From Diphasiastrum complanatum (Eukaryota; Streptophyta; Lycopodiopsida; Lycopodiales; Lycopodiaceae): 64,000 nucleotides of DNA. Numbering within the stretch: position 1 is the first letter of the stretch; each line of letters opens with the position of its first letter. The notes under the pieces were generated by a model, which saw only the letters and a program-made list of their open reading frames with translations, was not told where the DNA came from and made no database searches. Shown piece after piece: positions 1 through 12,017 of this stretch. A program made the translations under genes and the position numbers. The stretch covers positions 19,654-83,653 of the forward strand of contig MU832168.1 in the NCBI GenBank assembly GCA_029204225.1. The letters run 5' to 3'.

Positions 1-870
1 CATGTGGACAGTACGGATTTGGACCCCTACCAAGTTTGGGATCAAATCTCCTCACCATAATCAAGATTCTAGCTTGCCCTCTCAATACTAGTTTTTAGCA
101 CCAAAACTTGCTAAAAATGGATTTGCATTAGATCAATGGCTTATGCTCTTGTACTTGGCTCTGATACCATGTGAAAGTACTGTACTTTAGGACCATAAAT
201 GGATCTACAAAAGATCCACAAGAGTGATTGGATGCTTGCTTAACAATCTATCAAGAAACTAGACACAAAAAAGTTGATCTAGATTGGCAATTTAACAAAC
301 AACAAGTATTAACAATCAAAAGCATTGATAAACATTGAAATCCGATCCCACACGTGTGTACTACAGGCTGTAGTACGGCCTTCAACCTGAGAAACAAGTA
401 GAAATTGATTTGGTTTCATTTGGATCACAAAAACTCAATGTACATAGTGAACTAGCTTGAGATTGCCAATGAGCTCCAAAAATTTTCTATCTTCTCACTA
501 TGGAGAGAGGGAATACATAGCAAATTCGACTTCCTTCTTGAAGTTAGGTGGATTTCCAGCATGTAATAAGGAAGTTAACTCACTCTCCTTGACCTAAAAT
601 GAAACCCTAGTCTATTTCCTAGAGTTATGCTTGGTAGGTAGCTAGTTGGTCAAATTTTCACCTTAAACTTAGGTGTAGGTCCTATAAAGTAGGGATGACC
701 ACCAAATAGACATGACCAACTCTCTTGACTTGACCTAACCTACATTAGGATGGGTTTCCCATGTGGCATCATGGCCTCACATGTGTGAGACCCACTTGTG
801 TACACAATTTACACTATTCTACATGGTTTTTGATCAAGCTAGATTTGCCAATTTTTGGCAATTCTTCACA
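1..870 (-). mobile_element. 5' end of a minus-strand copia-type LTR retrotransposon (LTR, PBS, leader)
   Basis: Read on the minus strand, an LTR occupies 870 down to 170 (701 bp). It begins TGTGAAGAATTGCC and ends CACA, so it has TG/CA termini. Directly after it lies a primer-binding site TGGTATCAGAGCC (157-169), complementary to the 3' end of initiator tRNA-Met, and then about 156 bp of untranslated leader running off the window. The LTR carries a CACACGTGTG palindrome near 349. The bases beyond its outer end (871 on) read as copia integrase of another element, so this element inserted into element 1. The expected 5-bp duplication would be TCACT (871-875) with its partner outside the window. 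Internal coding sequence is not visible. Confidence 0.85.
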
Positions 871-2190
871 TCACTTTCTTATCTTCAAAGATTATGTAGA
901 AAAATAGTTTTCTTGCAAAGTTAAAGCTTTAAGATGTGATGGAGGAGGTGAATATATCTCCAACAAGTTTTATAATTATTGTGAAGGTGAGGGAATAAAG
1001 AGAGAATTTTCTTGTGCCTATTCTCCATCTCAAAATGGAGTAGCTGAGAGGAAAAACAGATCTTTATGTGACTGTGCTAAAGCAATTCGAGTAGCAGTTT
1101 CTTTGCCTATTGAATATTGGGGTGAAGCTATAAATTGTGCAAACTATTCGTGCAATAGATTAGCTCACAATGCTCTTGCTGAAAAATCACCTTTTGAAGT
1201 CTTGTTTCAAAAAAAACCTAAGGTAGATCACATTAGAGTTTTTGGTTGTACTTGCTTTGTTAATATGCCCTTGGAAACAAGGAAAAGAGATGATCCTAAT
1301 TTTGTTAAAGGGATCATGGTTGGATATGCATCCAACAAGAAAGCTTACAGGATCTATGTTCCCTCTACCTCAACTACAATTGAGAGTAGAGATGTGATAT
1401 TCCATGAAGATCAAAAATACATTCTTGAGAAGGCCGAGTTCAAAGATTCTCACAAAGATACTCCAATCATCAACCTTGAAGATCATCATGGAGAGATGGG
1501 GCCTAGATTTGAGGAGGAGTCACCTCAAATTTTTTCACCAAGGAGATCTCAAAGAGAAAGATCCGAGCCTAGAAGGCTTACCTATGAAGATAGAAGAAAG
1601 CAAGTGGAAATCAACTCCACTAATTGTGCCTATTTTATTTCTCATGAGGAGCCGAAGGATGTATATGATACTATCAACTCAAAGGAATGGTACCTTGCCA
1701 TGAAGGAAGAATATGATGCTTTGATGGCCAATAATACATGGGAACTTGTGGATCTTCCATCCAACAAGCATACCATTGGTTGCAAATGGGTTTTTCAAGT
1801 CAAGTATAATCAAGATGGCACAATCAACAAGTACAAGGTGCTCACTACAACAACAAAGGAAGTGCTTTGGATCAAGAGGTTACTAGTGGAGCTAAAGATA
1901 ATTATGGAAGAAAATATACCTACGATCATGTGTGACAACATTTCAGCTCAAGCCCTTGCCAACAACCCAATATTCCATGCAAGGAGCAAACATATCGAAG
2001 TTGCACATCACTTCGTGAGAGAGAAGCTCATTGGAGGTGAAATCAAATTGGAGCACATCGACACATCATCTTGCATTGCAGATATGCTCACCAAACCTTT
2101 GAGCAAAAGTTCCTTCAACAAGCATAGAGCCAACCTTGGAGTTATACCAAGATCCATGTTCAAATCAATATAGATCATTTTTAGGAGGAG
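871..2190 (+). pseudogene. copia pol fragment (element 1): integrase fused to RNase H, reverse transcriptase deleted
   Basis: This encodes the C-terminal half of a Ty1/copia polyprotein. Integrase core sequence is readable from about 905: a CDGGGEY version of the usual DNGGEY block, then QNGVAERKNRSL with the catalytic Glu, then the integrase C-terminal region to about 1750. The frame next reads the start of reverse transcriptase (GCKWVFQVKYNQDGTINKYK) and jumps straight to the RNase H segment TTTTKEVLWIKRLLVE, ending with ADMLTKPL and a stop at 2171-2173. The whole polymerase core, including YVDD, is missing, yet the frame stays open for more than 350 codons. The 5' part was displaced by the minus-strand element at 170-870. 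A polypurine tract (TTTTAGGAGGAG, 2179-2190) precedes the LTR. It is non-functional as a polymerase. Confidence 0.9.
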
Positions 2191-2970
2191 TGTTAAAATT
2201 GAAAAACAATCCATATTGATTTCTTGGCTTGCTACAAAAGTTGTACCATGCAAGTATGTAGCTCATTAATGCAAAATGCCAAGTTTGGCCTACATAGAAC
2301 TCGAGCTACATGGTTATGTATTGTCTAGTTTGATAAATGCAACTTGCATATAGTTTGTAGACATAGAATTAGCATGATTATGCTTGTAAAAACTCGTGGC
2401 AACTCACATGCATTAATTGTAAGTGATCCATAGTGACATGCAAGGCATGCACAAAGTTTATTGGACACATGCATGATGATTTGGACATTTCTGGTTAGAA
2501 CTAGTACACTTGTAAAAAGTTGGTAGAATTTCATGCATGACAAGTGACAAATGTCACATAGACTCTAGATGTCATTTTGGAATGGATAGATATGGTTCTA
2601 CCTCGAGCTACCTCAATCTCCATAAATATGTGTAGCTCTCCACACATGAAGAACCAAAGTTTTGTAGCTATCTCATGTCATTTTGGATCTAAACAAATAC
2701 TGCTTGTTATCTCTCTAGCTCTCTCTCTCTCTCTCTCTAACTCGTGTTGAGGCTAATGTCATACATTGAAATCTTCTATTTCTTTCATTCTTTGATCATT
2801 GCTATTATATTTTGTTGATTAGCATGCTAGATTGTGGATTAGCCATTTCTTCTGAACTAGATTTTGTTGATCAATCTAGAATCAGGTTATAGTGCCAATC
2901 ACAAAGCTTAATTAAGATCAGTCACTCTTGTGGACATTCCCCACACATGTGAATTCTAGAAATTTTGTCA
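2191..2970 (+). repeat. 3' LTR of copia element 1
   Basis: The LTR starts TGTTAAAATTG immediately after the polypurine tract. It contains a (CT)n run near 2716-2740. Its end resembles the end of the element 5 LTR (GTGGACA followed by a CACATGTG palindrome) and is placed near 2970, where minus-strand protease sequence of element 2 begins. The exact last base is not fixed because the 5' LTR is outside the window. The junction suggests element 1 inserted into element 2. Confidence 0.6.
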
Positions 2971-3835
2971 CACTCTACATCATTAGCAGTATAGATTGAT
3001 CTTTTTGTACCTACATAATGTATGAGACTTGTAAAAGAATTCCTAGAACTGGACATATGGGAACTAGCCCCAGTATCTATCCACCATACTTCTTCACTTT
3101 TGAAAAGGAAAGATGAAAAACTTGACATCAATAAAGAATCTTCCCTATCACTCTCATTACCCTCACACTCTTCCTCATTAGTAAGGTTAGCTTGTTTAAA
3201 TTGGTTCTTCTTCTTCAAATGGTTTGATGTATAGTGGCCTTTCTTGCCACAAAAGAAGCATTTAATCCTTGGCATCTTCTTCTTGCCCTAGATGTCGTAA
3301 CTTGTAAGGATTGATCCTCATCACCTTCTTTGGCTTTATCCTTATCCTTCTTGAAGTGTTGCTACTATCATTTACCTTTGCATCTTCACTTGTCCTTGGT
3401 GAAGAGTGCTTTATCATCTCCACCATCCTTCAATGAAAGTCTATTGATCCTCAGTAGCTTGTTCTCTTGTCTGCTTTCTTCAACAATGAGAACCTCTTGA
3501 AGAGTCTCCAAAGATGGTAGCTCCTCCTTGATAGCATCTCCAATACTAGCTAACTCTTGATGAAGATATTTTACTCTCATAACATAACTTGAAGCACTCT
3601 CATCAACTCTCTGATAACTTAGAAATATTTGGTTTCTAAGTGTGAGCAATCTTGATGTACTCTTAGCTTCATAGATTGTTTAAGGATATCCCAAGCCTCT
3701 TTGGCAATGGTGCAAGAACTAATCTCCCTTAACACCTCATTGGACAAATTCATTTTAATGAAAGGAAGAGCAATCATTGTTCTCTTCTTGAATGTTGTAG
3801 CTTCATTAGGAGCTGTAGGTTCTACTTCAACTCCA
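2968..3835 (-). pseudogene. copia gag-protease, middle part of element 2 (minus strand)
   Basis: Read from 3835 down, this gives the gag nucleocapsid precursor (block KMNLSNEVLREISS, then LTLRNQIF), a CCHC-like zinc knuckle and the aspartic protease motif WWIDTGASSHM near 3085. There is a frameshift near 3635. The knuckle reads CFFCGKKGHYTSNH, so the fourth ligand is His instead of Cys. Compared with the related gag at 19203 on, about 25 codons between IGD and KEELPSLE are missing in frame. The coding sequence is cut at both ends by other elements: at 3836-3840 by element 3, and near 2970 by the LTR of element 1. The missing gag N-terminus is found 19.7 kb away at 23522-23643. Confidence 0.9.
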
Positions 3836-3840
3836 GTCAC

Positions 3841-4493
3841 TGTTAGAAATTCACAATTCTAGCTTGACTAGTTTTGGTCATATGACTTGTAATATTAGAT
3901 GGTCATGATGTGGCTTGTCACACGTGCCAAATAGCATATAATTCCATTCATAAGGATGTTCTCAAGTTGACCTAAGTGATAGAACCTTTGGAATGAGTCC
4001 AAATCATGCTTAGATACAAGAGAGAAAAAGTAGGAGCTATTTTTGGTAATTTTTACATTGTTGAGGGATCTCCAAGATTCCAACTCTAACTTGGTAGGGA
4101 TGAAAGATCCACCAAAATTAGCATTAGGAATATTTAGGGTACTCATACCTGTCCAAAACCGTGATGGATCATGTATATATAGGTGATGATCTCTCACCAA
4201 AATCAATCAAGCAATTTCATGGGTTTTCTCTCATATTGGTGCAATTGCTCTCTATGTTCATATTTCTTTGAGATCTTGTGATTTGTAATCAATATAGGAT
4301 TGAATGTGGGTCTGGTTTACAGTACTCAGACTGTGGCACGTGTGAAGGCTTCTTCCAGGATTTGAGCCATTTAGTGAGGTTCAAGCATAGATTTTTGATG
4401 GATTTTGATGGTGCAAGCTGTGCTACCATTATGGGATCATTTTTTCTCATCATTTCAAATGTTTTAGGATCCTTATTTGCTGTAATTTTCAAA
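3841..4493 (+). repeat. 5' LTR of element 3
   Basis: 653 bp, starting TGTTAGAAATTCACAATTC and ending TTTTCAAA where the 3' copy ends TTTTCACA, so its terminal CA has mutated. It carries a CACACGTG box near 3940 and a TATATATA stretch at 4174-4181 that could serve as the TATA box. The partner copy is at 22865-23521. Confidence 0.9.
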
Positions 4494-5270
4494 TGGTATC
4501 AGAGCCTAAATGTTGAAATGAGCTAAATCCTTGCTTTTCATTCAATTTGATCACAATTTTTTATCTAAATCTAGTGTCGATTGGATCTTAGCATCTAGTA
4601 TTAATTCTAGAGCTCAAAGTGAGTCAATTACATTGTAGATTGGTGTGTGACTTCATTTGCAGGTGTTTAGTCAGAGGCAAAGTTGAATTCAATCCGCATT
4701 ACCAAGATAGCAAGTTTTGCTTGCTCCAAGCATTGATTTCTAAGCAAGTTTTGGAGGTGATTTCGTAGAGGAGGCTTTCTAGCATTCAAGGAGAGGGAAG
4801 ATCAGAGATTTGGAGACTCTTCAAAGTTGTTCTAAGGAGTTGTGGACACCTCCTAAAGTGGTATAGGTTCAGTCCAACCTTATGCATCAAATTAGATTAA
4901 TTTTGATCAATTTTTTGGTTGTGATTGGATAGTAGATTGTGTTGCATCCTGTTAAGTTACATGTAGATATTTTGCAAATAATTTTGTAAGGATATTAGGT
5001 TGCTGAAATTCACTCTTGATCAGATCATTTGGAAGCTTTTATGTTCTTTATAGAAAGAGGGGCAATTCTACTAGTTTTGTCTACTTCAATCAAGCAAGTG
5101 CATTATTTCTAGTATTCTATGATTTGATTTTGTTCAAGATCATTCTTAGATCTTTATAGGAAGTCTATTACTGATCTTTTCAGGTCTCTAAGAAGTAGGA
5201 TAAGGTATATCTTTAATCAAATCAATAGAAGTAACCTTCATTTGTGTCAAGTCCTTGATTAGGAGAAGAG
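4494..5270 (+). other. primer-binding site and untranslated leader of element 3
   Basis: TGGTATCAGAGCC at 4494-4506 abuts the LTR and matches the initiator tRNA-Met 3' end used by plant copia elements. The following 760 bp have no long reading frame and lead to the gag ATG at 5271. Confidence 0.85.
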
Positions 5271-7236
5271 ATGGCATTTTTAAATGCATATCTTTTGGAT
5301 ACTAATGAGAGGCTCAACAAAACTAACTATTCCATATGGAAATTTAGAATGGAATCCATCATGATCATGCAAGATCTAATGGAAATTGTAAATGGTAAGG
5401 AGGGTGAACCTATACATCGCCAAATACAACAAGAGGTGGAATATTGCACTACATTGTATAAAAATGAATGTTGCAAATGAATTCTTAAGAGAGGTAGGAG
5501 ATTGTACTTTGGCTCAAGATGCTTGGTAAACTTTGCAAAAGGTCTATGAATCCAAGAACCAAACTAGGATGTTAGCTTTGAAGAAACAAATTTATAGGAC
5601 CTATCAAAATAAAGGAGAGAGTACACATACTTTTGTCTTAAGAGTGAAGGAATTGAATAAAGAGCTAGCCTTCATAGGTGATACTATCAAGGATGAAGAG
5701 CTTGTTCAACTCATCTTGAATGGACTAAGCTTTGAATTTGACATTTTGGTTTAGGAATATGCAATTATGGGTAAGCTATGCATACTTGAAGAGCTCCAAG
5801 GCACACTCATGGCCGAGGAGTAAAGAAGGAGCCAAATGCAAGAGAGGGTGGATAGACTTTCCATCCAAGGTGGAGATGACCAAGCTCTCAGAAGTACCCT
5901 CAAAGGCATCTCCATCAACCACCAAAGTCAAGAAGGACAAATCCAAGGTGAAGTGATACTATTGTAGCAAGATGGGACATTATGTCTCGGATTGCTTCAA
6001 GAGGAAGCAAGATCAAAGCCAAGACAACATGAGCAAGGAGGAGGAGGAGAAGAGTTCACATGAGGACTCCCTCATGATGTCCATATTTTATTCAACAAGC
6101 TTCAAAGGAGAAGATTCTTGGTGGATCGATTCAGGTGCTAGTTCACACATGACTAGCAAAAGAAAGTTTTCTCTTCTCTCTTATCTTGTGATGGACCTAT
6201 AAAATCTATATATACAGCAAATGATGAAGCTTGTAGTATTGAAGGAGTTGGTAGCATTCCCCTTTGCTTAGGATCTTCCAAAATATCAACATAGAAGGTG
6301 TTTTGTACATTCCTACAATAACAAAGAATCTATTGAGTGTTGGCCAAATGGTAGACAATGGTTTCAATGTTGATTTTGCTTCAATTGAATGTTTCATCAA
6401 GAAGAAGGGTAAGATAGTGGCTAAGGGCACTAAACTTCACAAACTCTAAAAGTTGAATGCATTTGTGGATGCTAATGTTGTCATGTTGGCAGAGAAGAGC
6501 AAGATATCTAACTTCACTTTATGGCACAAAAGACTTGGACATGCCAACTCGGGTTCCATGGAGGCTATGATCAAGGAGGAGTATGCTTTAGGCCTACCAA
6601 GGTCTATTGGGAAGGAAGACAAGGTTTGTGAAGCATGTGCTTTATCTAAGACACATAAGAAGGTGTTTCCTAACTCCATCACAAAGTCATCTCATCCTTT
6701 GGTCTCATACACTCAGATGTGCATATTGCTAGCACCAAATCTAATGGAGGTTCATCTATGTTTTAAACCTTCATTGAAGACTACTCAAGATATTGTTGGG
6801 CGTTCTTACTTTCCTTCAAGTCTTACTGTTTCATACTTCTGTAAAGTTAAAGCTGTTTGTGGAAAAGCATCATAATCATAGCATCAAGATACTTAGAAGT
6901 GACAATGGTGGAGAATTCATCTCCAATAAATTTAAGGCCTTTTGTGAGGAGGAAGGGATCAAGAAAGAATCTTCTTGTCCTTACACCCCTCAACAAAATG
7001 GAGTTGCTGAAAGAAGGAATAGAACATTATGTGAATTTTCTAAGGCTTTAAGATTGGATGCTTGTTTGCCCAAATCTTTTTGGGGTGAATCTCTTGTATG
7101 TGCAAACTACTTAATGAATAGGGTGTCTTGCAAAGCAATTGAAGGCAAAACTCCTTATGAGACATTGTATGGAAAGAAACCCAATATTAATTGCTTGAAA
7201 GTTTTTGGGTGTATATGTTATGTACATGTGCCATTG
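5271..7236 (+). pseudogene. copia gag, protease and integrase of element 3, multiply broken
   Basis: Gag starts at the ATG at 5271 (LNKTNYSIWKFRMESI), with stops and frameshifts near 5480, 5745 and 5956. The first Cys codon of the zinc knuckle is a TGA at 5954-5956, followed by YYCSKMGHYVSDCF. The protease motif WWIDSGASSHM lies near 6120-6150. The GAG-pre-integrase block (IPTITKNLLSVGQM) follows, then the HHCC zinc site (WHKRLGHANSG and CEACALSK). The integrase core is damaged near 6700-6850 but keeps RSDNGGEF and QQNGVAERRNRTL. The copia reading ends at about 7236 within the integrase C-terminal region (CYVHVPLK), where minus-strand gypsy sequence begins. About 170 codons between this point and the RT segment at 9201 are absent. 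Confidence 0.9.
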
Positions 7237-9200
7237 AAATGTGAGCAGACACTTTCTTCCTTTTGGGACAAAATTTCATCTTATGTCCAGGCTTCTTACA
7301 GACAAAACATAAGTTCTCTCTTTTAGCCTTTTCCCGGAACATAGATTTCTTGAATCTCTTTCTCTTCGGCTTCCTGGGTTCCGATGCTGCTTGATCTAAT
7401 TCGTCAAATTTTTTGCTTGGTCTGGACCGCGCTTCTTACCCTTCTTGGTTTTCATAGTGGTTGGAATTTGCGCAAACTGCTTCCTGGATGCCACCGCTGT
7501 GGAATCATATGCTTTCGCAATCCGAAACGCATCCTCGAGGCTTTGAAGCACATTTCGCTTGCATTCGTTTTGATAGTCAGCTGACAAACCTAGGACAAAC
7601 TGCCATAATGCCAACTTCGCATCAAATGATGAAACCTTATTCCATAGGTCCATGAATTCCTGGATATAAGAGTCTAAACTCTTTTTACCCATTTTGTAGT
7701 TCACAAACTTCAGGTAGTAGTCCACGTCATCAGCAACTGCGAAAGCTTTCTTGAAAACTTTCGCAAACGCATCCCAATTAGTTAGCTTTATCGGTAAATC
7801 TCGCCACCACAATGACACTTTGCCACGTAAGAACAGCATGACATTTTCAATTTTCTTCTCATCAGGAACACCATGCAGATTGAAGTAACTACTCCACTTG
7901 GCCAGCCAGTCCTTGATGACCTCAAGTTTCTTCTCCTTCTTCTCGCCCACATAAACCTCCGGTTGAAAACCGAGATTGGGTGAAGACATCAATTTGACTT
8001 GATTCAACAGAACCTCCATTTGCTGATCTCTCATCAGATTACAATTATTCATATCATTGAGTGTCGTACTCAACTGTTGACAAATCACTATATAAGATGG
8101 CGCACCTGGATTTGCAGCTTGATTTGAAGTTTCTTCGTCAAATCACTATTTTTAGTCAAATTCATAGACATTACAAGATATTGAAAAAAAAAACTAGAAA
8201 TTTTGAGTTTTCGCACATTTTAATTTTTTAAAAAAATTTTACGTTTTCTAAAATTTCATAAAAAATCACAGTTAGTTATTAAGCAATCGAAATCGAAATC
8301 GAAAATTCGATTCACTTGTTTGATTCTTAGTTTTACTCTGTTAATGTCCCTCATGCATGCAAGACATGCGACATTAAACTTATTTTTTACTTATCTTTGG
8401 ATACAGGACACCAAATTGGGTGCTGTAAAGCTCAGTACAGAGGGAGACCTAGTAAACAAGACACTTGCCATGTCAACCTGGCACCTAGGATCCACGTGCG
8501 AGTTCAAAACAACCAATTATACTGTAGGAGGACGGACTTTTTCAACAATATGTCCAAAAATATGCAAACAGTCAACCATGCCTAAAAGTGATGATCCAAA
8601 CAGTCTTAGATGGTCTCAAAGAGTTCCATGAAGCCTTCATACAGATCCACCTCTCCAAACTTGTAAGGCTTGCTCTGATACCACTATAAGGGAAGCTCCT
8701 TAGATCATGCTTACAAATCCTAAACACAAAAGGATAACACACTCTGAAAAAACCACCCAACCAAGTAGAAGCATCCAATCAATCTCTAGAAGCCTCACCC
8801 CCAAGCCAAGGAACAAGAAGCATGAATGTAGAGTGAGAGCCTGGCAATGAATCAAGAACCGTGATGAGGAGTAGGGCGAGTTTGGACCTCTTATATAGAG
8901 CCAAAAGCATCGTGGACACATAGCCATGCATAGCCCTATGTTCCCTATACATGGATTCACCTAGAATAGAATCCTATTCATGGACCAACTATTCATAGAA
9001 TTGCTATTGATAACTCTACACATGCATACACTATCTCATACCTTGTCTAAACTCCATTCAGTGTGTCCTGGACCTCAGAAGGATATTAGTTACTTTCGGG
9101 TCACGTCCAGTATGACGTGGCATAACTAACAACTTGTTTCACTAGAGTACCGTGTATCCAAGACTAGGAGTATACTATATCCTATGTACTGGTCATGGAC
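7237..9200 (-). mobile_element. Ty3/gypsy-type element fragment, copy 1 (gag, leader, PBS, possible LTR)
   Basis: On the minus strand the order is a possible LTR (about 9190 to 8684), a primer-binding site TGGTATCAGAGCA (8671-8683), a leader (8670-8089), gag (8088-7396) and a zinc knuckle (7325-7245). It sits between the integrase and RT parts of element 3. I could not define LTR termini: the sequence next to the PBS (CTATAAGG) does not show the usual TG/CA ends. A related second copy lies at 9637-10190 plus 16627-17185. Confidence 0.75.
7245..8088 (-). pseudogene. Ty3/gypsy gag polyprotein with CCHC zinc knuckle
   Basis: The 230-residue open part starts at the ATG at 8088. It has the retrotransposon gag pattern rich in Trp and Phe: WLAKWSSYFNLHGV, LFLRGKVSLWWRDL, FKKAFAV and a SYIQEFMDLWNKV helix. 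A frameshift in an A-rich tract near 7400-7430 separates it from a Lys/Arg-rich stretch and a perfect knuckle CFVCKKPGHKMKFC (CX2CX4HX4C) ending near 7280. Gag would form the particle and bind RNA. No protease, RT or integrase of this family follows, because copia sequence begins at 7236. Confidence 0.85.
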
Positions 9201-9620
9201 ATAACAGTCTTCAAGCTTAAGATGAATTCAATTGGCAGTGTTAACAACCATAAAGCAAGATTAGTTGCAAAAGGTTATGCTCAAGAGAGAGGGATAGACC
9301 ATGAGGAAACTTTTGCACCTATGGCCAAGATGGTCACAATAAGGCTAATCATTGTGCTTGCATCACATTTTGGATGGATCCTATGTCAAATGGATGTCTC
9401 TAATGCCTTCTTGAATGGTTTTTTGGAACAGGATATCTATATGGAGCAGCCATAGGGGTTCATCAAGCATGGAATGGAGGACAAAGTATGCCATCTCCAA
9501 AGAAGTGTCTATGGCTTGAAGCAAGCCTCGAGATCTTGGAATTCAAGATTACATTGCTATCTCATTTCACTTTCTTTTGTTCAAAGTGAATATGATCTCA
9601 CTCTTTACATTAAGTGAATA
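9201..9620 (+). pseudogene. copia reverse transcriptase fragment of element 3 (copy A)
   Basis: This encodes the N-terminal RT fingers and palm start: [56 protein letters not shown], an in-frame TAG, then KVCHLQRSVYGLKQASRSWNSRL. The reading stops at a TGA near 9616, before the YVDD site. A 27-bp piece ending CACTCTTTACAT is tandemly repeated at the junction (about 9588-9640), where gypsy sequence resumes. A near-identical stretch recurs at 17186-17395. Confidence 0.88.
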
Positions 9621-9636
9621 TGATCCCACTCTTTAC

Positions 9637-10190
9637 ATCCGAAACGCATCCTCGAGGCTTTGAAGCACATTTCGCCTGCATTCGTTCTGATAGTCGGCTA
9701 ACAAATCTAGGACAAACTGCCATAATGCCAACTTTGCATCAAATGATGAAACCCTATTCCATAGGTCCATGAATTCCTGTATATAAGAGTCTAAACTCTT
9801 TGTGCCCATTTTGCAGTTCACAAACTTCAGGTAGTAGTCCACATCATCAGCAACTACAAAAGCTTTCTTGAAAACTTCCGCAAACGCATCCCAAGTAGTT
9901 GGCTTCAACAGTAAATTTTGTCACCACAATGACGCTTTGTCGCGTAAGAACAGCACAACGCTTTCAATTTTCTTCTCATTAGGAACACCATGCAGATTAA
10001 AGTAACTACTCCACTTGGCCAGCCAGTCCTCGACGACCTCAAGTTTTTTCTCCTTCTTCTCGCCCACATAAACCTCCGGTTGAAAACCGAGATTGGGTGA
10101 AGACATCAATTTGACTTGATTCAACAGAACCTCCATTTGTTGATCTCTCATCAGAATACGATTATTCATATCATTGAGTGCCGTACTCAA
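9637..10190 (-). pseudogene. gypsy gag, copy 2, left part
   Basis: This is minus-strand gag closely matching 7515-8070 of copy 1, with a frameshift between 9908 and 9921. It ends at the CTCAA target site (10186-10190) of element 4. The sequence continues at 16627 on the other side of that insertion; copy 1 shows the uninterrupted order (GTACTCAACTGTTGAC). Confidence 0.88.
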
Positions 10191-10845
10191 TGTGAAAATT
10201 GTCAACATTTCCTAGCTAGTTTGAGGCCTAAATTGGCTAAAATTGTAAATAGTTTTGGTTCTGGAGTTTCACACGTGTGAACCAGGCCACAATGTTTTTA
10301 TTTACTGTATTTTTTCAGTATGATGAAGTGTCAAACTTCATACCCTTCAAAATGAGACCATTTTGATGTATTTTGGTCATATAAGCCATTTTTAGCTATT
10401 TTTCCTATATAGGGAATATCTAGGGTCAAGTACCTTCTAGAGAGAGGAGAGAGAGTCATCTTCCTCATCCATAAATAGTAGGGAAGTCGTGGAGAACAGG
10501 TTGGAGAAACCTTTTGTATGCTTCATTGAGATCAATAGATCATTGTCATTGTTTCTTCCTCCATTGAGAGCATTGTTGTGTGTATTGTCTTCAAGCTATT
10601 GTGTATGATCTTAGGTGCTTTCCAAAAGTGATAGGCTGATGTATTATGGACTGTATAATGCTATTTTGGGCCGCACTTGATGTTTATGGAAGTTTCCATT
10701 TGTGATAAATGCTTTTTGATCAAGTTCTTTGCATTCTAGGTAGCATAGAATGTGTTGCCAATTCCTAGCTTATGTAGTTTGGAGTGCAAGCATTCAAGCC
10801 AATGATCTTGGAGTTTAGATCCACTTAGGATCTGTATTTTTCACA
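10191..10845 (+). repeat. 5' LTR of element 4
   Basis: 655 bp, TGTGAAAATTGTC to TTTTTCACA. It carries a CACACGTGTG palindrome near 10270, a CTATATAG stretch at 10405-10412 and an ATAAATAGTA stretch at 10471-10480; either of the last two could be the TATA element. Confidence 0.96.
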
Positions 10846-12017
10846 TGGTATCAGAGCTGGTTGGCTTCTATTTACAGTAAGTCTTCCATTTTTGGTGATA
10901 TTTGGATGTTTGATCAAGTTCTAGCATGATTTTGCATTGCTTTGTTGATCAAATCTTACTAACCTTTGTTTTGTGAGTTGAACTTGTGGATCAAAAGCAT
11001 ATTTCAGGTCTATTGAAGATCAGAGGCTGAAAAGAAACTATTTTGGATCAGATCATAACACCTAATCATTTGTGATTGTGAGGCTTGTGCATATTCAATA
11101 CTAACAATGTTCTTTTCAATCCTATTGTTGACAATCTCCATTCTTGGATGAACACTCTCCTTAAGTGGATGAAACTTCTCCTTAAGTGGATGACAAATGC
11201 TCTTTTGAGTGAGTTGTAATTCTCCTAAAGGCTGAGCAAAGCTCCCATTTGGATGAAAGATCCCCTTTTTTGGGTGAACATATTGTAAGCTCCATTGTGA
11301 AGAGCATATTGTAAAGATTGTCATCAATTTTGGCATAAATTTTGGTGTACTTTGTTGAGCATGTAAGTAACTCTCCTTATGTAATTTGATTGGAGCATTT
11401 GCTGGAAGGTGTTAACCATTATGCAAGTGTGTTTTCAGGTTCTTAACAGGTTGAGGAACATTCTCATGTGAAGTGATCTTAGATCTACATCTAAACACCA
11501 AGATTTGACAAGATAGTGAAGCTAGTCTTGTGATTCACTAAGTGTGCTCATTCATTCACCTCTAAATCTTGTATTTATCACTTGCTGGAGTTTATAAACT
11601 TTTAGAAGTGTGGTTTACATGTGGTTTTACAGGTTGAATCAATATCTTAGTGTGTTGATCATATGTTGATCAAGTTTGTTCATTACTAGGTAATCTTGGC
11701 ATCCTAGTTTTGGGTATTTTCTAAGAATGCAAGTAACTCTTCACACCATAACTTGATTTGGTCACTTGCTGGAAAGTTTGAGAGCTTAAGCAAGAGTGTG
11801 TTCAGGTTGGTTTGATTTTGTAATCCATTCTTAGTGTGTGCAAAGTGTTGCATGTGTTTCAATCTTCCTTTCTATGCTTGGAAACCATCTAGGTTCAAGA
11901 TAGAAGTGTTTTAGGGTCCTAAATCTTCATAGATCTCTTTATCTATCATTTGTTGAGAGAAAAGTGAGTGCTAAGTGCTTTAGGACAGAACCTAAAAGTT
12001 GAAGAAACATTAGAATC
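10846..12017 (+). other. primer-binding site and leader of element 4
   Basis: TGGTATCAGAGC begins at 10846, directly after the LTR. About 1.15 kb of leader follows without a convincing coding frame, up to the gag ATG at 12018. Several short AAGTGGATGA-type direct repeats lie around 11150-11290. Confidence 0.88.
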
